From: Zizania palustris | Taxonomy: Eukaryota; Streptophyta; Magnoliopsida; Poales; Poaceae | Length of the DNA: 64,000 nt | Direction: 5' to 3' | Assembly (NCBI GenBank): GCA_019279435.1 | Contig: JAAALK010000686.1 | Span: 1-64,000 of the forward strand | Notes under the pieces: generated by a model | Seen by the model: only the letters and a program-made list of their open reading frames with translations | Databases searched by the model: none | What the model was told of the DNA's origin: nothing | Program-made: the position numbers and the translations under genes | In this document: piece after piece, positions 9,725-20,268 of the stretch | How the letters are laid out: each line of letters starts with the position of its first letter | Position numbering within the stretch: position 1 is the stretch's first letter

Positions 9725-12471
9725 TGTCTGTAAGTGGGAGCAAATGGTCCGGCACCAGGTTTAGCAAAAGAGCTAAACCAGTGTCGAGCCATCTGCTCAA
9801 AAGATGGAAAGCGAAAACCATCAAAAGAGTTTGGACCAAAACGCGGCTCAAAACGCGATCCACGGTCCTTCCTAACCCTGCGGCCACGAGGTCCAGAACC
9901 GTAGCCAACACGGTCTGGAACTCTGCCGGAACGAACACCACCAACTGGAGCATGGGCAAGAAAGCCGTCTCCTCTACCACCACCTACACGACGCGGCCTG
10001 GCCTCCAGCCTCTCCCCGCGCCGAGGAACACGCAGTCTACCACCCTGCTGGTAGAACTGCACCTGATCACTACGAGCCCTCTCTGCTCTCTCAACCCGCT
10101 TCCTCCTGAAGCAAAACTCCGCAAGATGCCCGTCTCTCTGACAATACTCACAATGATAGGTAGGCTTCTTGGGATGTGGTTGAGGCTTGGGGTTCTTGGG
10201 CTTGGTAGTGTTTGGTGTGGTCTTCTTGGGCTGAGAGGGTCCAGGAAGAGAATCTAAAGAGGAGTGGAGGTGTTTGGGCTTAGGAACCCAGATAGGTTTC
10301 TTGGGTGGAGCTTTAGGTGGTTCATTGATCACTCCATCCTTGGGCTGACAAGCCAGGGAAGACTCAGTAGAGTGGGTTTTGGGATACCTCTGCTCTGGAG
10401 TCATTTTACTCCACTCCACTGCCCGGCTAATGGCACTCTCAAAGTCAGCCTTGGTGTAGGTATAACCTACCCCAAACCCATCCTGCCTCTTGAACTGCTG
10501 GATCATCATGCCGAGTTGTGGCTCTCTAGCACTGATCCAACTCAGGATAGACCGGAGATAAAAATTCTCATTCTGAGAATCAGCTAGCTCCTCTCTCAAG
10601 GAAGCTAGTACCTCCACCTGAGACAAGCAGGTCTCACACTCACTCTCCACTTGGACAGACTTTTCAGATTTCAGCTTGATCAACTCCATTCTAAGAGACA
10701 GACAGTTCTCACAGACAGTGGGTGGAACTGACAATGTCTCAAGTTCTAGCTTAGTCTGCGCAAGCTCAGCTCTTAACCTCTCCAAATCACCCAAATGCTC
10801 ATCGCCCTTGGATTTCAGCTCAGCTAAGGCAGCTAGATGAGTTGGGCAATGAACACAGGGTGTGACGACAGTGGCTTGAGCATCTTTCAGCTCTAGCTGA
10901 GCGCTTTCAAGCTCAGTGGCCAAAGCATCCCTCTCATCAACCCTTTCTGTGTACCTAGACTTCAAAGTCGACAGGTCACACAGGAGCGCCTCACACTTCG
11001 GGCACTCACTGCTACCACCCAAGCAAGGGGAAGAAGATAGACTCTCAACTCTGCCGTTGGCTACGGCAAGCACACTTTCTAACTCATCTATCCTTTTCTT
11101 AGCCCCCCTAAGCAGTTTTTCCCGATACTTCAACTCCTGACGATTGCTCTCAAGTAAATCAACAATTTCGCGCTCATATGATGATACCTTGCTATCGTCG
11201 TCGTCGGAGTCGTCGGAGGAGCTCTTTTCTTCCTTATCCCCAAGAGCCATTGAACAGAAGCTCTTGCGGGATCTTCGGCGCTGGTGTGAGCGGCTCTTCG
11301 GCTTGTCTCCGAAGGCCATGAAGCAGAGGCCCGCCGGATCGTCCTTGTCCTTCCCCTTCCTGATGACGATCTCCTCATCGCTTGAGCTTGATGAAGAGGA
11401 AGAAGACGTGGACTGCTTGGAGTAGCTCTTCTCCATCTCGGCGAAGAAGGCCTTGTCGCGCTTCTTGTTCTCTCGCCGGTAGTCCTTCAGGGCCTTCTTG
11501 AAGAAACGAGTCTTCGGCTTGCCCTTGTTGAAGGATGAGCTCTCATGCTTGCCGGAGTCGTGGAAGCTGCCACTGGTGCCCTTCTTGTGGCCGTTGCGCT
11601 TGGGGCAGTCGGCGATGAAGTGTCCTGGATCACCACACTCAAAGCATCCGGATTTTGTGCCGTGTCTTTTGAACATTCTTTTGTCATAGACACGACGCAC
11701 CCGGTTGTTAAACAGACACAACTCATCATCTCCCAAAGACTCAAGCTGGTCCTCAGTGATAGACATCAAAGAGAACCCAGCACAACTCACAGCAGAGGGA
11801 TCAACAGAAGGTGTAGCAAGGGCCAGGGATTTTGATCCCGAACCAGTGAGATTTGATCTCAGCTGGATATCTACCTCAGTGGCCTTCAGCTTGCTAAATA
11901 ACTCAGAAATGGTCAAGGTATCGTAAGAAGTGCTCTCAACGATAGAGGATACCTTGATCTCCCAGATCTTTGGGTCCAAGGTATGAAGAACCTTGAGCGC
12001 CTGCTCGTGATCTGAGACTAACTGAGCACCCTCAGCCTTGTTGTCCCGAAGCTTGTTAATGATCGACTGAAAGCGACCAAACAAAGCCTCAACAGATTCA
12101 CCCGGCTTCTGTGTGAAATTCTCATATTCACGCCGGTAGGTCTGATAGAGCCGAGCCTTGACCTGTGCTGTTCCCTCATGGTGTGCCTTGAGGGTAGCCC
12201 AGATCTCTCTCGCAGTGGAGAGATGACTCACACGCTCAAACTCAGTGGGACCTAAACCAGAAAACAGAATGTTCACAGCCTTACTGTTGCTCAGATGCTG
12301 AGCAATGATACCAGCAGTACCATGCTCAGTGACTGGCAGAATGACAAATGTGGTGTGAACACAAATGTCCCATATGTCCGAGCCCTGGCTCATTAGATAA
12401 GCTCGCATGCGAGTCTTCCAATAATTATAGCCATAGGCTTCCAAGGACGGGACCTTGCCAGGAGACGTCAT
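9721..12471 (-). CDS. gag: Element B Gag (Sirevirus-type, with coiled coil)
   Basis: This is an open frame of about 916 residues from the ATG at 12471. The N-terminal part is a copia-type Gag (UBN2-like) with EYENFTQKPGESVEALFGRF. A CCHC knuckle (CFECGDPGHFIADC) lies near 11650-11610. A basic and Ser-rich acidic section follows, then a long heptad-rich coiled coil with CxxC pairs (CPKC, CVHC, CENC, CETC). A second knuckle (CEYCQRDGHLAEFC) and an Arg/Gly-rich tail complete it. Gag packages element RNA into cytoplasmic particles. Sirevirus Gag coiled coils are reported to bind LC8-type light chains; I see no direct test of that here. The stop TGA overlaps the first pol codons one base back, so pol lies in the -1 frame. 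Confidence 0.92.
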   Translation of the reverse strand: MTSPGKVPSLEAYGYNYWKTRMRAYLMSQGSDIWDICVHTTFVILPVTEHGTAGIIAQHLSNSKAVNILFSGLGPTEFERVSHLSTAREIWATLKAHHEGTAQVKARLYQTYRREYENFTQKPGESVEALFGRFQSIINKLRDNKAEGAQLVSDHEQALKVLHTLDPKIWEIKVSSIVESTSYDTLTISELFSKLKATEVDIQLRSNLTGSGSKSLALATPSVDPSAVSCAGFSLMSITEDQLESLGDDELCLFNNRVRRVYDKRMFKRHGTKSGCFECGDPGHFIADCPKRNGHKKGTSGSFHDSGKHESSSFNKGKPKTRFFKKALKDYRRENKKRDKAFFAEMEKSYSKQSTSSSSSSSSSDEEIVIRKGKDKDDPAGLCFMAFGDKPKSRSHQRRRSRKSFCSMALGDKEEKSSSDDSDDDDSKVSSYEREIVDLLESNRQELKYREKLLRGAKKRIDELESVLAVANGRVESLSSSPCLGGSSECPKCEALLCDLSTLKSRYTERVDERDALATELESAQLELKDAQATVVTPCVHCPTHLAALAELKSKGDEHLGDLERLRAELAQTKLELETLSVPPTVCENCLSLRMELIKLKSEKSVQVESECETCLSQVEVLASLREELADSQNENFYLRSILSWISAREPQLGMMIQQFKRQDGFGVGYTYTKADFESAISRAVEWSKMTPEQRYPKTHSTESSLACQPKDGVINEPPKAPPKKPIWVPKPKHLHSSLDSLPGPSQPKKTTPNTTKPKNPKPQPHPKKPTYHCEYCQRDGHLAEFCFRRKRVERAERARSDQVQFYQQGGRLRVPRRGERLEARPRRVGGGRGDGFLAHAPVGGVRSGRVPDRVGYGSGPRGRRVRKDRGSRFEPRFGPNSFDGFRFPSFEQMARHWFSSFAKPGAGPFAPTYRH

Positions 12472-12520
12472 GGTCACTACCGGGGTTTAGAACCGGTTAA
12501 GGTATGAAAAAACCTAACCA

Positions 12521-12533
12521 GGCTCTGATACCA
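12521..12533 (-). other. Element B primer-binding site (initiator Met tRNA type)
   Basis: On the minus strand the sequence next to the 5' LTR reads TGGTATCAGAGCC, the usual complement to the 3' end of plant initiator methionine tRNA. Two bases separate it from the LTR. This is a primer site, not a tRNA gene. Confidence 0.93.
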
Positions 12534-12535
12534 CT

Positions 12536-14220
12536 TGTAGGACCGAAAGTAGCGACCAGAGGGGGGGTGAATGGGCGCCTAAAAATTCTTTCGAATCAAT
12601 GGCCTGCTCCCAAAACCCAACGCATTTTAAAAAGAAAAACTAAACAGCAACGCGAGAACAGATTGACTAAGTCTGCAGATTCAAAGTTTGCTGATTCTGA
12701 GGTTGCAGATTCTGAGGTTGCAGATTCTGAGGTTGCAGATTCGGAGGTTGCAGATTCGAAGTATGCAGATTCGAAGTATGCAGATTCGAAGTATGCAGAT
12801 TCGAAGTATGCAGATTCGAAGGTTGCAGATTCGAAGTATGCAGATTCGAAGGTTGCAGATTCGAAGTATGCAGATTCGAAGTATGCAGATTCGAAGCTTG
12901 CAGATTCGAAGTCTGCTGATTCGAAGTCTGCTGATTCGAAGTCTGCAGGTTCGAAGCTTGCAGATTCGAAGTCTGCAGATTCGAAGCTTGCAGATTCGAA
13001 GTCTGCTGATTCGAAGTCTGCTGATTCGAAGTCTGCTGATTCGAAGCCTGCAGGTTCGAAGCTTGCAGATTCGAAGTCTGCAGATTCGAAGCTTGCAGAT
13101 TCGAAGTCTGCTGATTCGAAGTCTGCTGATTCGAAGCCTGCTGATTCGAAGTCTGCAGGTTCGAAGCTTGCAGATTCGAAGTCTGCAACACAGAGTTGGA
13201 CTTCACACAAGAAAAGGGACTTTGACCCTGCCAACTCGATCAAAAAGCAACACAGGAAAAGCAAGGCTAAAGTACTAGCATACTGTAGCTACAGGAAAGT
13301 AGTACTACTTGCTACAGAGTAGTAGTACTACTTGCAACAGCAAGAACTAGTACTACTTCTCACGAAGAACACATACAACAGAGAAGCTTCTGTTCCAAAT
13401 AAATTGATCGCACGCACAGAGAATGAACTGCAGTGCACAAAAATGCTTCGTACAAGCAAAAAACAGCCAGATTAAAAGCTCTCCCAGACAACAAAAAGTC
13501 ACTTAAAAACTTCAGGAAGAACAAGGCTTGTTGCCTGGTGACCCACGCATGAACAGGGGAGAGAGAATGCAAGAAACAAAATGACCCAAAGGAGTAGTAT
13601 TGATTTTCAGCAAAAGGGTAGTCCAAACCCTAGGGGTTGGGGTCCTATTTATAGGCAGCCCAACACTAGGAATATTCTACCTGCCCCTTAGGGTTTTTAC
13701 AGACTCAAAAATAAAGGAAAAGACTCTACTGCCCTTAGGTATTTTTACAGACACGACAGACTGACTGTGGGCCTAGAGTTACAGATGACTTATCCGGAAG
13801 CTAAGTTTTCGTAGCGACTACGACTTCTCTTCTGGACAGTCGGATACAAGATCGACGGTCATCAGTTTTGCGCCGAAACTGACAAAGCCTCCACCGACTT
13901 TGCACCAGGTACCCGGATTGGGCCGGCCCGATTCCGCAGCTCTCTCAGCCCGGCAATCACTCACCGCCCGTGTACCTGAGTCAATCCTGGTCAACAGCCC
14001 AGTGGGTCTTCTACTGCTTCTGGCCCATGCACCCGGATTGGGCCAGCCTGACTTCGCAGCCTCCTCTGCCCGACAGTCGCTCGCTGCCCGTGTACCTGAG
14101 TCACACGCGGCCCATAAAAACAGCAGATCTCCTCTCTTCTTCAGTCCTCTTTGACTATCGTTGACAATTACTCATCACTTCTAGAGCCATGAGGCCCACG
14201 CTATTCAGCATGGCTCCTCA
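12536..14220 (-). repeat. Element B 5' LTR (right copy)
   Basis: It has the same ends as the left LTR (TGAGGAGCC... and ...TCCTACA on the minus strand) and is followed by the CCGAG duplication at 14221-14225. It would drive transcription leftward from a TATA box near 13645-13652 (TATTTATA on the plus strand). It carries its own version of the 15-bp array. Confidence 0.95.
12672..13187. repeat. 15-bp minisatellite within B right LTR, about 35 units
   Basis: It has the same GCAGATTCGAAGNNN unit and the same opening order of variants as the left LTR. There are extra units in the distal part, and one base is present that the left copy lost near 4110. Reverse transcription makes the two LTRs identical at insertion, so the array has changed since then. 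Confidence 0.95.
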
Positions 14221-14225
14221 CCGAG

Positions 14226-15839
14226 CAGATCATTGGTGAGCTTGATAAAAGGGTAACACGTTCTCATGCTCATTTCATTGATTCCGCTTTTGTTGCTTCT
14301 TTCGAGCCCTTAGATGTTAGTCATGCACTTTCTGATTCTAGTTGGATCATTGCCATGCATGAAGAACTTGAAAATTTTGAGAGAAACCAAGTCTGGACTT
14401 TAGTTGATCCTCCACCAAATGTTCATTTCATTGGAACAAAATGGATTTTCAAAAATAAACAAGGGGAGGATGGGACTATAGTTAGAAACAAGGCTAGACT
14501 TGTAGCTCAGGGTTATTCTCAATTAGAAGGGATTGATTTTACTGAAACTTTTGCACCTGTTGCTCGTCTTGAGTCCATTAGGATTTTGCTTGCCTTTGCG
14601 ACATCCCGGGGATTCAAACTCTATCAAATGGATGTCAAAAGTGCTTTTCTTAATGGTTTCATAGGCGAAGATGTTTATGTAAAACAACCCCCTGGTTTTG
14701 AAAACCCCAAATACCCACATAAAGTCCTTAAACTTCATAAGGCTCTTTATGGACTCAAGCAGGCCCCTCGGGCATGGTATGACAGACTTAAGTCTTTTCT
14801 GCTTGAGCGGGGGCATTTGATGGGCTCTGTTGATAAAACCCTGTTCACTCTCAAGGATGGCAAAGATTTCCTCCTAGTGCAGATTTATGTGGATGATATC
14901 ATCTTTGGTGGCTCTTCTCATGCTTTGGTTGTCGAGTTTGCAGATGCCATGAGCAGGGAGTTCGAAATGTCCATGATGGGCGAACTCACATTTTTCCTTG
15001 GTTTGCAAATCAAGCAAAGCAAACAAGGTACTTTCGTCCACCAGACGAAGTACACCAAGGACCTGCTCAAGAAGTTCGACATGGCTGATGCGAAGCCACT
15101 CGCCACTCCGATGGCTACATCTATAGCATTGGATCCTGACGAAGATGGAGAAGCCGTAGACCAGAAGGAGTTCCGAAGCATGATCGGCTCCCTCCTCTAC
15201 TTGACTGCTACGAGGCCGGACATACACTTCGCAGTGTGTCTGTGCGCTCGTTTTCAGGCTTCACCACGAGCTTCGCACCGCCAAGCGGTAAAGCGCATTC
15301 TAAGGTATCTCAAACATACCCTTGAGTTCGGCATTTGGTATTCAACATCTTCCTCTTTGTGTCTTCGAGGTTATTCCGATGCGGATTTTGCTGGGTGTAG
15401 AATTGATAGGAAAAGTACCTCTGGTACTTGTCATTTTCTGGGTACTTCTCTGGTTTGCTGGTCTTCCCGCAAATAGTCTAGTGTTGCACAATCGACGGCT
15501 GAGGCCGAATATGTTGCTGCAGCTAGCTGTTGCTCTCAGATTTTGTGGATGGTTTCCACTTTGCGGGATTTCGGGTTAGATTATAAGAGTGTTCCACTTT
15601 TCTGCGATAACACTAGTGCTATTTGTATTGCAAACAACCCGGTTCAGCACTCCAGAACCAAACACATTGATGTGCGATATCATTTTCTCAGAGATCATAA
15701 TGAGAAGGGTGATATTGAACTTCAATATGTTGATACCCAACACCAGCTAGCCGATATTTTCACAAAACCCCTCGATGCTTCTCGATTTGCCTACTTGCGT
15801 GGGGAACTTGGTATTTGTCACCCTTACAGCATTTTGTGA
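14226..15839 (+). pseudogene. Element A pol, second part (RT and RNase H)
   Basis: Coding sense resumes right after the B duplication (EQIIGELDKR...) and runs through the copia reverse transcriptase. Visible motifs are NKARLVAQGY, FAPVARLESIR, QMDVKSAFLNG, LYGLKQAPRAWYDRL and IYVDDIIFGG at about 14884-14913. RNase H follows with SDADFAG and STAEAEYVAAA. A TAG at 15474-15476 sits where relatives have Gln (CAG to TAG). Beyond it the frame stays open to the natural stop at 15837-15839 (HQLADIFTKPL ... GICHPYSIL). Together with the breaks in the first part this makes A defective. Confidence 0.92.
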
Positions 15840-16972
15840 GGGGAGCAGATTTTGATCATCTTGCATATGCTCTTTGTGTGTGAAATTGCATTTACATCTT
15901 TTGCACCTATATGCCTGCTATTAATTGATGAATCTTGTCTGCTCAGCTCTATTTAATATATCTAAAACACAATGTGCATGATGTTTTTTTCCAAAATCAA
16001 ATCATGCTCACTGCTTATTCTTGGATCTAGCATGTTTAGGCAGGACTGCTTTAGCTATCTTTTATCTGCTTGATAGCAAGTCTCCTTTTCTCTGGATGCT
16101 ACACAATGCAACTTGAAAAACTGTATTCATGGATATTTCATCAAGTGCTAACACAATTTGTTCACTAAATCAAAATTCCAAAAACCCATGATTTACATGC
16201 TTCAAAGCAAAAAGATCCAGGTGGGTTTGTTTGTCGCACTACTCTATTCTAGACTGCTTACAATTGCACATTGGTACGAACTGGAATAGTGTAGTGTATG
16301 CCAAAATCATTGCTTTAAGCTTCTGATGGCTTTCATGCCTAGGCTTGGCCTGATTGGAAAGCATAAGGTGGACAAACAAATAACCCCTGGCATTATGAAA
16401 AGATAACAAAATTTATTGATCATCAAGTTTGCTTTTAAATGCTCCCCTTGAACTGGACTTGTCTGTCTAGAGTAGAAATTGACTAGCTTTGCGCAGTCCC
16501 TGTTTTTTCTTGTCTAGTTTTCTTGATTAAGTGGTGATGCTTTCATTTCAAAATGACAAAATCACATGTTGTCATCATGTTTTTAGAGACTGTTAAACTG
16601 AGCTGAGCACATGATCATTGGTATTAAAGGTTGGCATATTTGGTGCTTTATGTGTCTTTGCAACTCTACCCATTTCGAAGATATGCATCTTTTCAAATGC
16701 TCCTTGATGCTTGCATTGCCAAAGGGGGAGAAATTGTTGAGTTCTCTGCCGCAAAGGGGGAAAATTATCTAACTCAGGGGAGTTTTTATCTTGAAAAAGG
16801 GGAGATCTGCCGAAGGGGCTTTTTACTCTATTGAAAAAGGGGAGGAAGATTTCTTTTGTCAAGTGATATGATTTGGCTCGTTTCTGAGTTTTTATGGTCA
16901 CTTGTGTGCGGAAACTTTTCAAATTTCCCTGAACTTGAATTTGGATGTCAATGCACTCATCAAGGGGGAGAT
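15840..16972 (+). other. Element A noncoding region with conserved block and purine tracts
   Basis: No gene is seen. At about 16204-16385 there is a block clearly similar to 40468-40660 in C and, inverted, 5925-6120 in B. Purine tracts occur near 16721, 16753, 16776, 16796 and 16834, and the last one, AAGGGGGAGA (16962-16971), touches the LTR. Multiple tracts of this kind are a known Sirevirus feature; the last is the likely plus-strand primer. Confidence 0.8.
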
Positions 16973-18986
16973 TGAGAAACCAAGGGTGGGTTTCGGAGTC
17001 TGTGATGAGTGATTGACAGGCTTTTATACTCTGATTCGAAGGGGTTCCTCCGAGGGGTTCGGAGGTTGGTGCTCCGAAGCTGTTCGGAGACTGTTTCACC
17101 GAAGGGTTCGGTGGGTTTGTTTGCTGCAGCTGTTGCAGCGGAGTGTGCCTATCGGAGGGGTCCGACAGTACACGATGATTGGCTGTACCGAAGGTCTCGG
17201 TACTTTGGGCGATACACCGAAGTGTGTGCCGAAGGTTGTTTACCCGGAGAGGTCTCCGGGGTACTAGATACACTTGTCTATTTGTATGTGGTGTGCAGGG
17301 GACCTCGGAGGCGACGGACGGTTCGTAGCAAGTGAACCTGGGTCAAGCAGGAGGCTTGATGCCAGGGGAGCGGGGAGCTCCGTCACGGAGGCTGCGAAGG
17401 GGTCAATGTCGGACCTCGGGTCGAGGTGCGCCAGGAGAAGGCAGTAAGTGCGGAGCGTGGCTCCAAGTGAAGGTACCCCGAGACAAAGTCCTCGGTGGCG
17501 AGGCACTTCGAAGGGTACTCCGGAAGGAGTGACTTCGGAGTATGGTGGTTCAAGTCCTCAGTGGAGGAAAGGTGTTCGAAGTGTGCTCCGGAGGGAGACA
17601 CTCGAAGGTTACCCGACGAAGGTCTCAGAAGTTGAGGTGCATCGAAGGCATGGTCCGGGTGAGGCTCATCGAGGAGTGTGCTCGGGGAGAGACACTGCGA
17701 CGAAGTGCTCATGGAATGCTTCATGCAGAGGCCTTGGACGAAGGAGGGACTTCGAAGGGTGGTACTCCGAAGGTGGGGCTTCAGAGTGAAGCAGGCTTCG
17801 GAGCAAGGCTGGCTTCGGAGTGAGGTGGACTTGAGGTACTTCGGCCATGCATGGGTTCGGTACATGGACTGACGGAGTTCGAGTTGAGGGAAGCTGCGAA
17901 GCCGTGGTGGTCCACTCCGAAGGTGTTGGTGCGAAGGCCCAAGGGCTTTGACGGCTTCGGCTCAAAACCGTCACTGTATCGAAGGCTGACTTCGGTGAAG
18001 CGAAGGTCGTCAGGCTCAAGGCTTCTCAACGAAGCTACCGCACCCCTCACGTGCGAAGGGGGGGGCTTCAGAAAGGTCAAAGACTGTAAAGGCTGACAGT
18101 GTTTGCTCTGCAAAAAGCTGACGCTGTCCCCTCTGCAAAGCTGACAGAGAAGCCTCCAAATAAAGTTGACTACCTTTTGTACCCCTCTGTTCTGTAGAGA
18201 CAAAACCGATGTAAACCCTAAGGGTAAAGTAGTCAATTCGCTTGGATGAATAGTGGCTATAAATATGGGGGCTGGGTAGGTAACATTTAACACTTTGAGC
18301 ATTCATTGTTGAGCTCCTGTACTAGCCACCACATACTTTGTATTCATCCAGTGAGTTCATTTTTAATGTTCCCTGTTCAAGCTAGCGAAGCCCTGTCTCT
18401 GTGTTCATGTTATGCTTGAGCTTGTTTGCACACCTCACTGCATGCTTTGATCTCGTGTAGTGCACCGAAGTGTGTTTGTGCGAAGTGTGTTTTTCAGTGC
18501 ATTTGCTCTGTGTAACTGGAGGCTAGACCTCGCTGATTACTAGCGAAGCACTGAGCAAAGCCCGTTTGTCTTCCCGTGTCATAGCCCTTAGCGAAGTCCG
18601 CAAAGTGTGCGTTTAGACCTTCGAAGTACGAAGCCCAGCACCAGTTGCTGTCGCGAAGTATTTGGTCGAAGTCCTCAGAGGGCAGTCCACTCTTGCGAAG
18701 GGTGAAGTGCGAAGCCTGCTCGAAGCACCCTGTGTGTGGAGCCTGCACTGACTTAGCAGAGTTGATTTTTCGGGGTTGTAGGTGGAGCGAAGTCTTCTTG
18801 GCTTCGAACTTTTGCTCCTTGCAAAGCCTGTGTTCGGAGCCGTTAAATACCTCCGAACGAGACCTTCGAAGGTTGTGTTCGAAGCCTGTTCCGCAGTAGA
18901 CTGAATTAAAACAGAAGACTATTTTTAGCCTGAAATTTTAAAAAACTCCCATTCACCCCCCTCTGGTCGCCGTTTCCGGTCCAACA
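16973..18986 (+). repeat. Element A 3' LTR, 2014 bp
   Basis: It starts TGAGAAACCAAGG directly after the purine tract and ends CCGGTCCAACA. The last 40 bp resemble the ends of the B and C LTRs (CATTCACCCCCCTCTGGTCG). It is very rich in CGAAG, TTCGAA and TTCGGAG words. A TATAAATA box at 18258-18265 marks the probable start of transcription shortly downstream. A diverged inverted relative is at 51802-52937. Confidence 0.93.
18258..18265 (+). promoter_or_regulatory. TATA box of A LTR
   Basis: TATAAATA lies in a suitable position inside the LTR. The inverted relative H has the same box (TATTTATA on the plus strand at 52524-52531). Confidence 0.65.
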
Positions 18987-19653
18987 AGGTGCGACATATA
19001 CTCATCGATGGAGGTAGCTTAGTGGACATCATATTAGTGCATTTATTCGATCAGTTGTGCGTTCCTAAAAAGCATCTTATTTTAGTTGCAAGGCTTCACC
19101 AAGACAACCCTCTAAGCAATAGGACAAATTAGCCTTAGCTTCGGTGAGGGCAACCTCGTGCATTCGTAGGAAGTGATCTTCAACATCGTCAATGCTCCCT
19201 ACACATACAGTGCCATCCTCGAGAGGGGTGCCTTGAATCAATTCAGAGTTATAGCCCACCACAACTACCTCTTCATGAAGTTATCTACTCAAAGGAGAGT
19301 GCTAGGCGATCAAAGTGTGGTGGCCCACCTCGAAGCATGCTAGGTGAACTCCATGGAGCTCCAGTCTAGAGAATCAAGCCAACCTCCCAAATCCTTAAAG
19401 GGATCAGCAGTGAAGCCTCATCCCAATAGAGAGGTCATCATGGAGATACTTGTGAAAGAGGGGCTTGAGTACCCCATTCAATTCGGAGGGGACTTGACTC
19501 TAGAAGAAATGGCTTCGCTTGAGGGAATGATCTAAGGCAACCTTGATATTTTTGCTTGGACAAACAAAGATATCTAAAGGGTTGACCAAAGCATCATAGA
19601 TCAGTCCATGCTGGTGGACCCAAGGGCGATGCCAGTGTGCCAAGGGCTTAAGA
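18987..19653 (+). pseudogene. Tat-like Ty3/gypsy pol remnant (protease to start of RT)
   Basis: Translation gives a protease stretch (ILIDGGSLVDII, LFDQLCVPKKHL) that lines up with the protease of element D (VLVDGGSSTDII, AFDQLCISRKHL). Further on, near 19440-19650, come EGLEYPIQFGGDL, LDIFAWTNKDI and MLVDPRAMPVCQGLK, which match the D region just before RT. Frames change and stops are frequent, so this is an old copy. It is the host DNA into which element A (ending at 18986) and the CACTA element (starting at 19654) inserted. No LTR for it is visible. Confidence 0.82.
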
Positions 19654-19711
19654 CACTACCAAAAAACATTGTTTAGTGATGTAGCTTTAGTGATGGATAA
19701 TTGTTGTATGT
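19654..19711 (+). mobile_element. CACTA transposon terminus, first segment
   Basis: CACTACCAAAAAAC opens at 19654, the typical start of a CACTA (En/Spm-type) terminal inverted repeat. It is followed by TTTAGTGATG twice as subterminal motifs. The three bases before it (AGA) could be one half of the 3-bp target duplication. Element D interrupts it at 19711 and it resumes at 30939. The matching far terminus (ending in GTAGTG) was not found in the window. Confidence 0.72.
19707..19711. repeat. Target-site duplication of element D (TATGT)
   Basis: TATGT precedes the D 5' LTR and recurs at 30934-30938 right after the 3' LTR. Confidence 0.95.
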
Positions 19712-20206
19712 TGTTGGGGAAAAATATTCCATCTTCAGGGTTATTGCAGTGACGAGGTAAAGACCGGGGATTAAGACGAAGCCTTCCAACATATAATTTC
19801 GGAGATGCATCAAGTCAAGTTCGAAGTATGATGACAGGCTTTAGTTCAGAGTATATCTTCGAAGTAAGACTCTTCCGAGAACTTTTTTGTCAGCTAAGAT
19901 GGAAGACTTATCTTCTTTCTCATTAGATTAGTCTTTTACCATTTTAGCCCTATTAAGGGTACCGAATAGTTTCCACTATGTCGGTTGTAATAGAGGGGTA
20001 AAAAGGTCTTTTCCTTAATGTTTGGGCCTATAAATACCCCCCGTTTTACCCTGTAATAGGGACCGAATACAAGTTATCCAATACACACTTTCGAACTATT
20101 CTAAGTTATTATCCTTTCAGAGGCTTGGAATAGTTTCCTTCGCAAACACTTCGTTTGTTAGTTTCTAATCTTCAGAAACCTGTTAGCGTAATCTTTTACG
20201 CCAACA
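19712..20206 (+). repeat. Element D 5' LTR
   Basis: It starts TGTTGGGGAAAAATATTCC and ends TTTTACGCCAACA, with the TG...CA ends usual for LTRs. A TATAAATA box at 20029-20036 would start transcription within the LTR. It is 495 bp, equal to the 3' copy. Confidence 0.96.
20029..20036 (+). promoter_or_regulatory. TATA box of D 5' LTR
   Basis: TATAAATA is followed by a C-rich stretch; the same box is at 30756-30763 in the 3' LTR. Confidence 0.65.
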
Positions 20207-20227
20207 GTTGGCGCTGTCCGTGGGGAA
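20207..20227 (+). other. Element D primer-binding site, Tat type
   Basis: TTGGCGCTGTCCGTGGGGA follows the LTR after one base. A TTGGCG... site is common in Tat and Ogre elements. The tRNA was not assigned. Element E has a similar site in minus orientation next to its right LTR. Confidence 0.75.
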
Positions 20228-20268
20228 CCTAGTCCAAGAAACTTCGTTCTCTACCAACTTCTTACACC

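Larger units (their letters stand above)
3528..14220 (-). mobile_element. Element B: young Sirevirus Ty1/copia retrotransposon inserted in A
   Basis: It is a full-length element of 10,693 bp in minus orientation. Its 5' LTR is on the right (12536-14220) and its 3' LTR on the left (3528-5194). The primer site, gag, pol, several purine tracts and a 5-bp duplication are all present. By eye the LTRs differ at about seven positions outside the minisatellite (roughly 0.6%), so the insertion is recent. Gag is open. Pol has two single-base losses in homopolymer runs. Element C is a close relative on the opposite strand. Confidence 0.96.
1..18986 (+). mobile_element. Element A: Sirevirus-type Ty1/copia retrotransposon, decayed, split by B
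   Basis: The element occupies 1-3527 and 14226-18986, with element B between. Domain order is Gag, protease, integrase, reverse transcriptase, RNase H, which is the Ty1/copia order. A long Gag with a coiled coil, a long LTR (2014 bp) and several purine tracts of the AAGGGGGAG type ahead of the LTR are known Sirevirus traits. The 5' end is missing: bases 1-26 match the LTR and run directly into mid-gag. The 3' LTR ends at 18986 in TCCAACA and abuts an old gypsy pol remnant, so A inserted into that remnant. The coding region carries stops and frame changes, so A is not autonomous. Confidence 0.9.

Noticed and set aside
16593..17273. Minus-strand ORF of 226 codons across A 3' noncoding region and LTR
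   Set aside because: It crosses the LTR boundary, has no motif, and runs through purine tracts and CGAAG-rich sequence.
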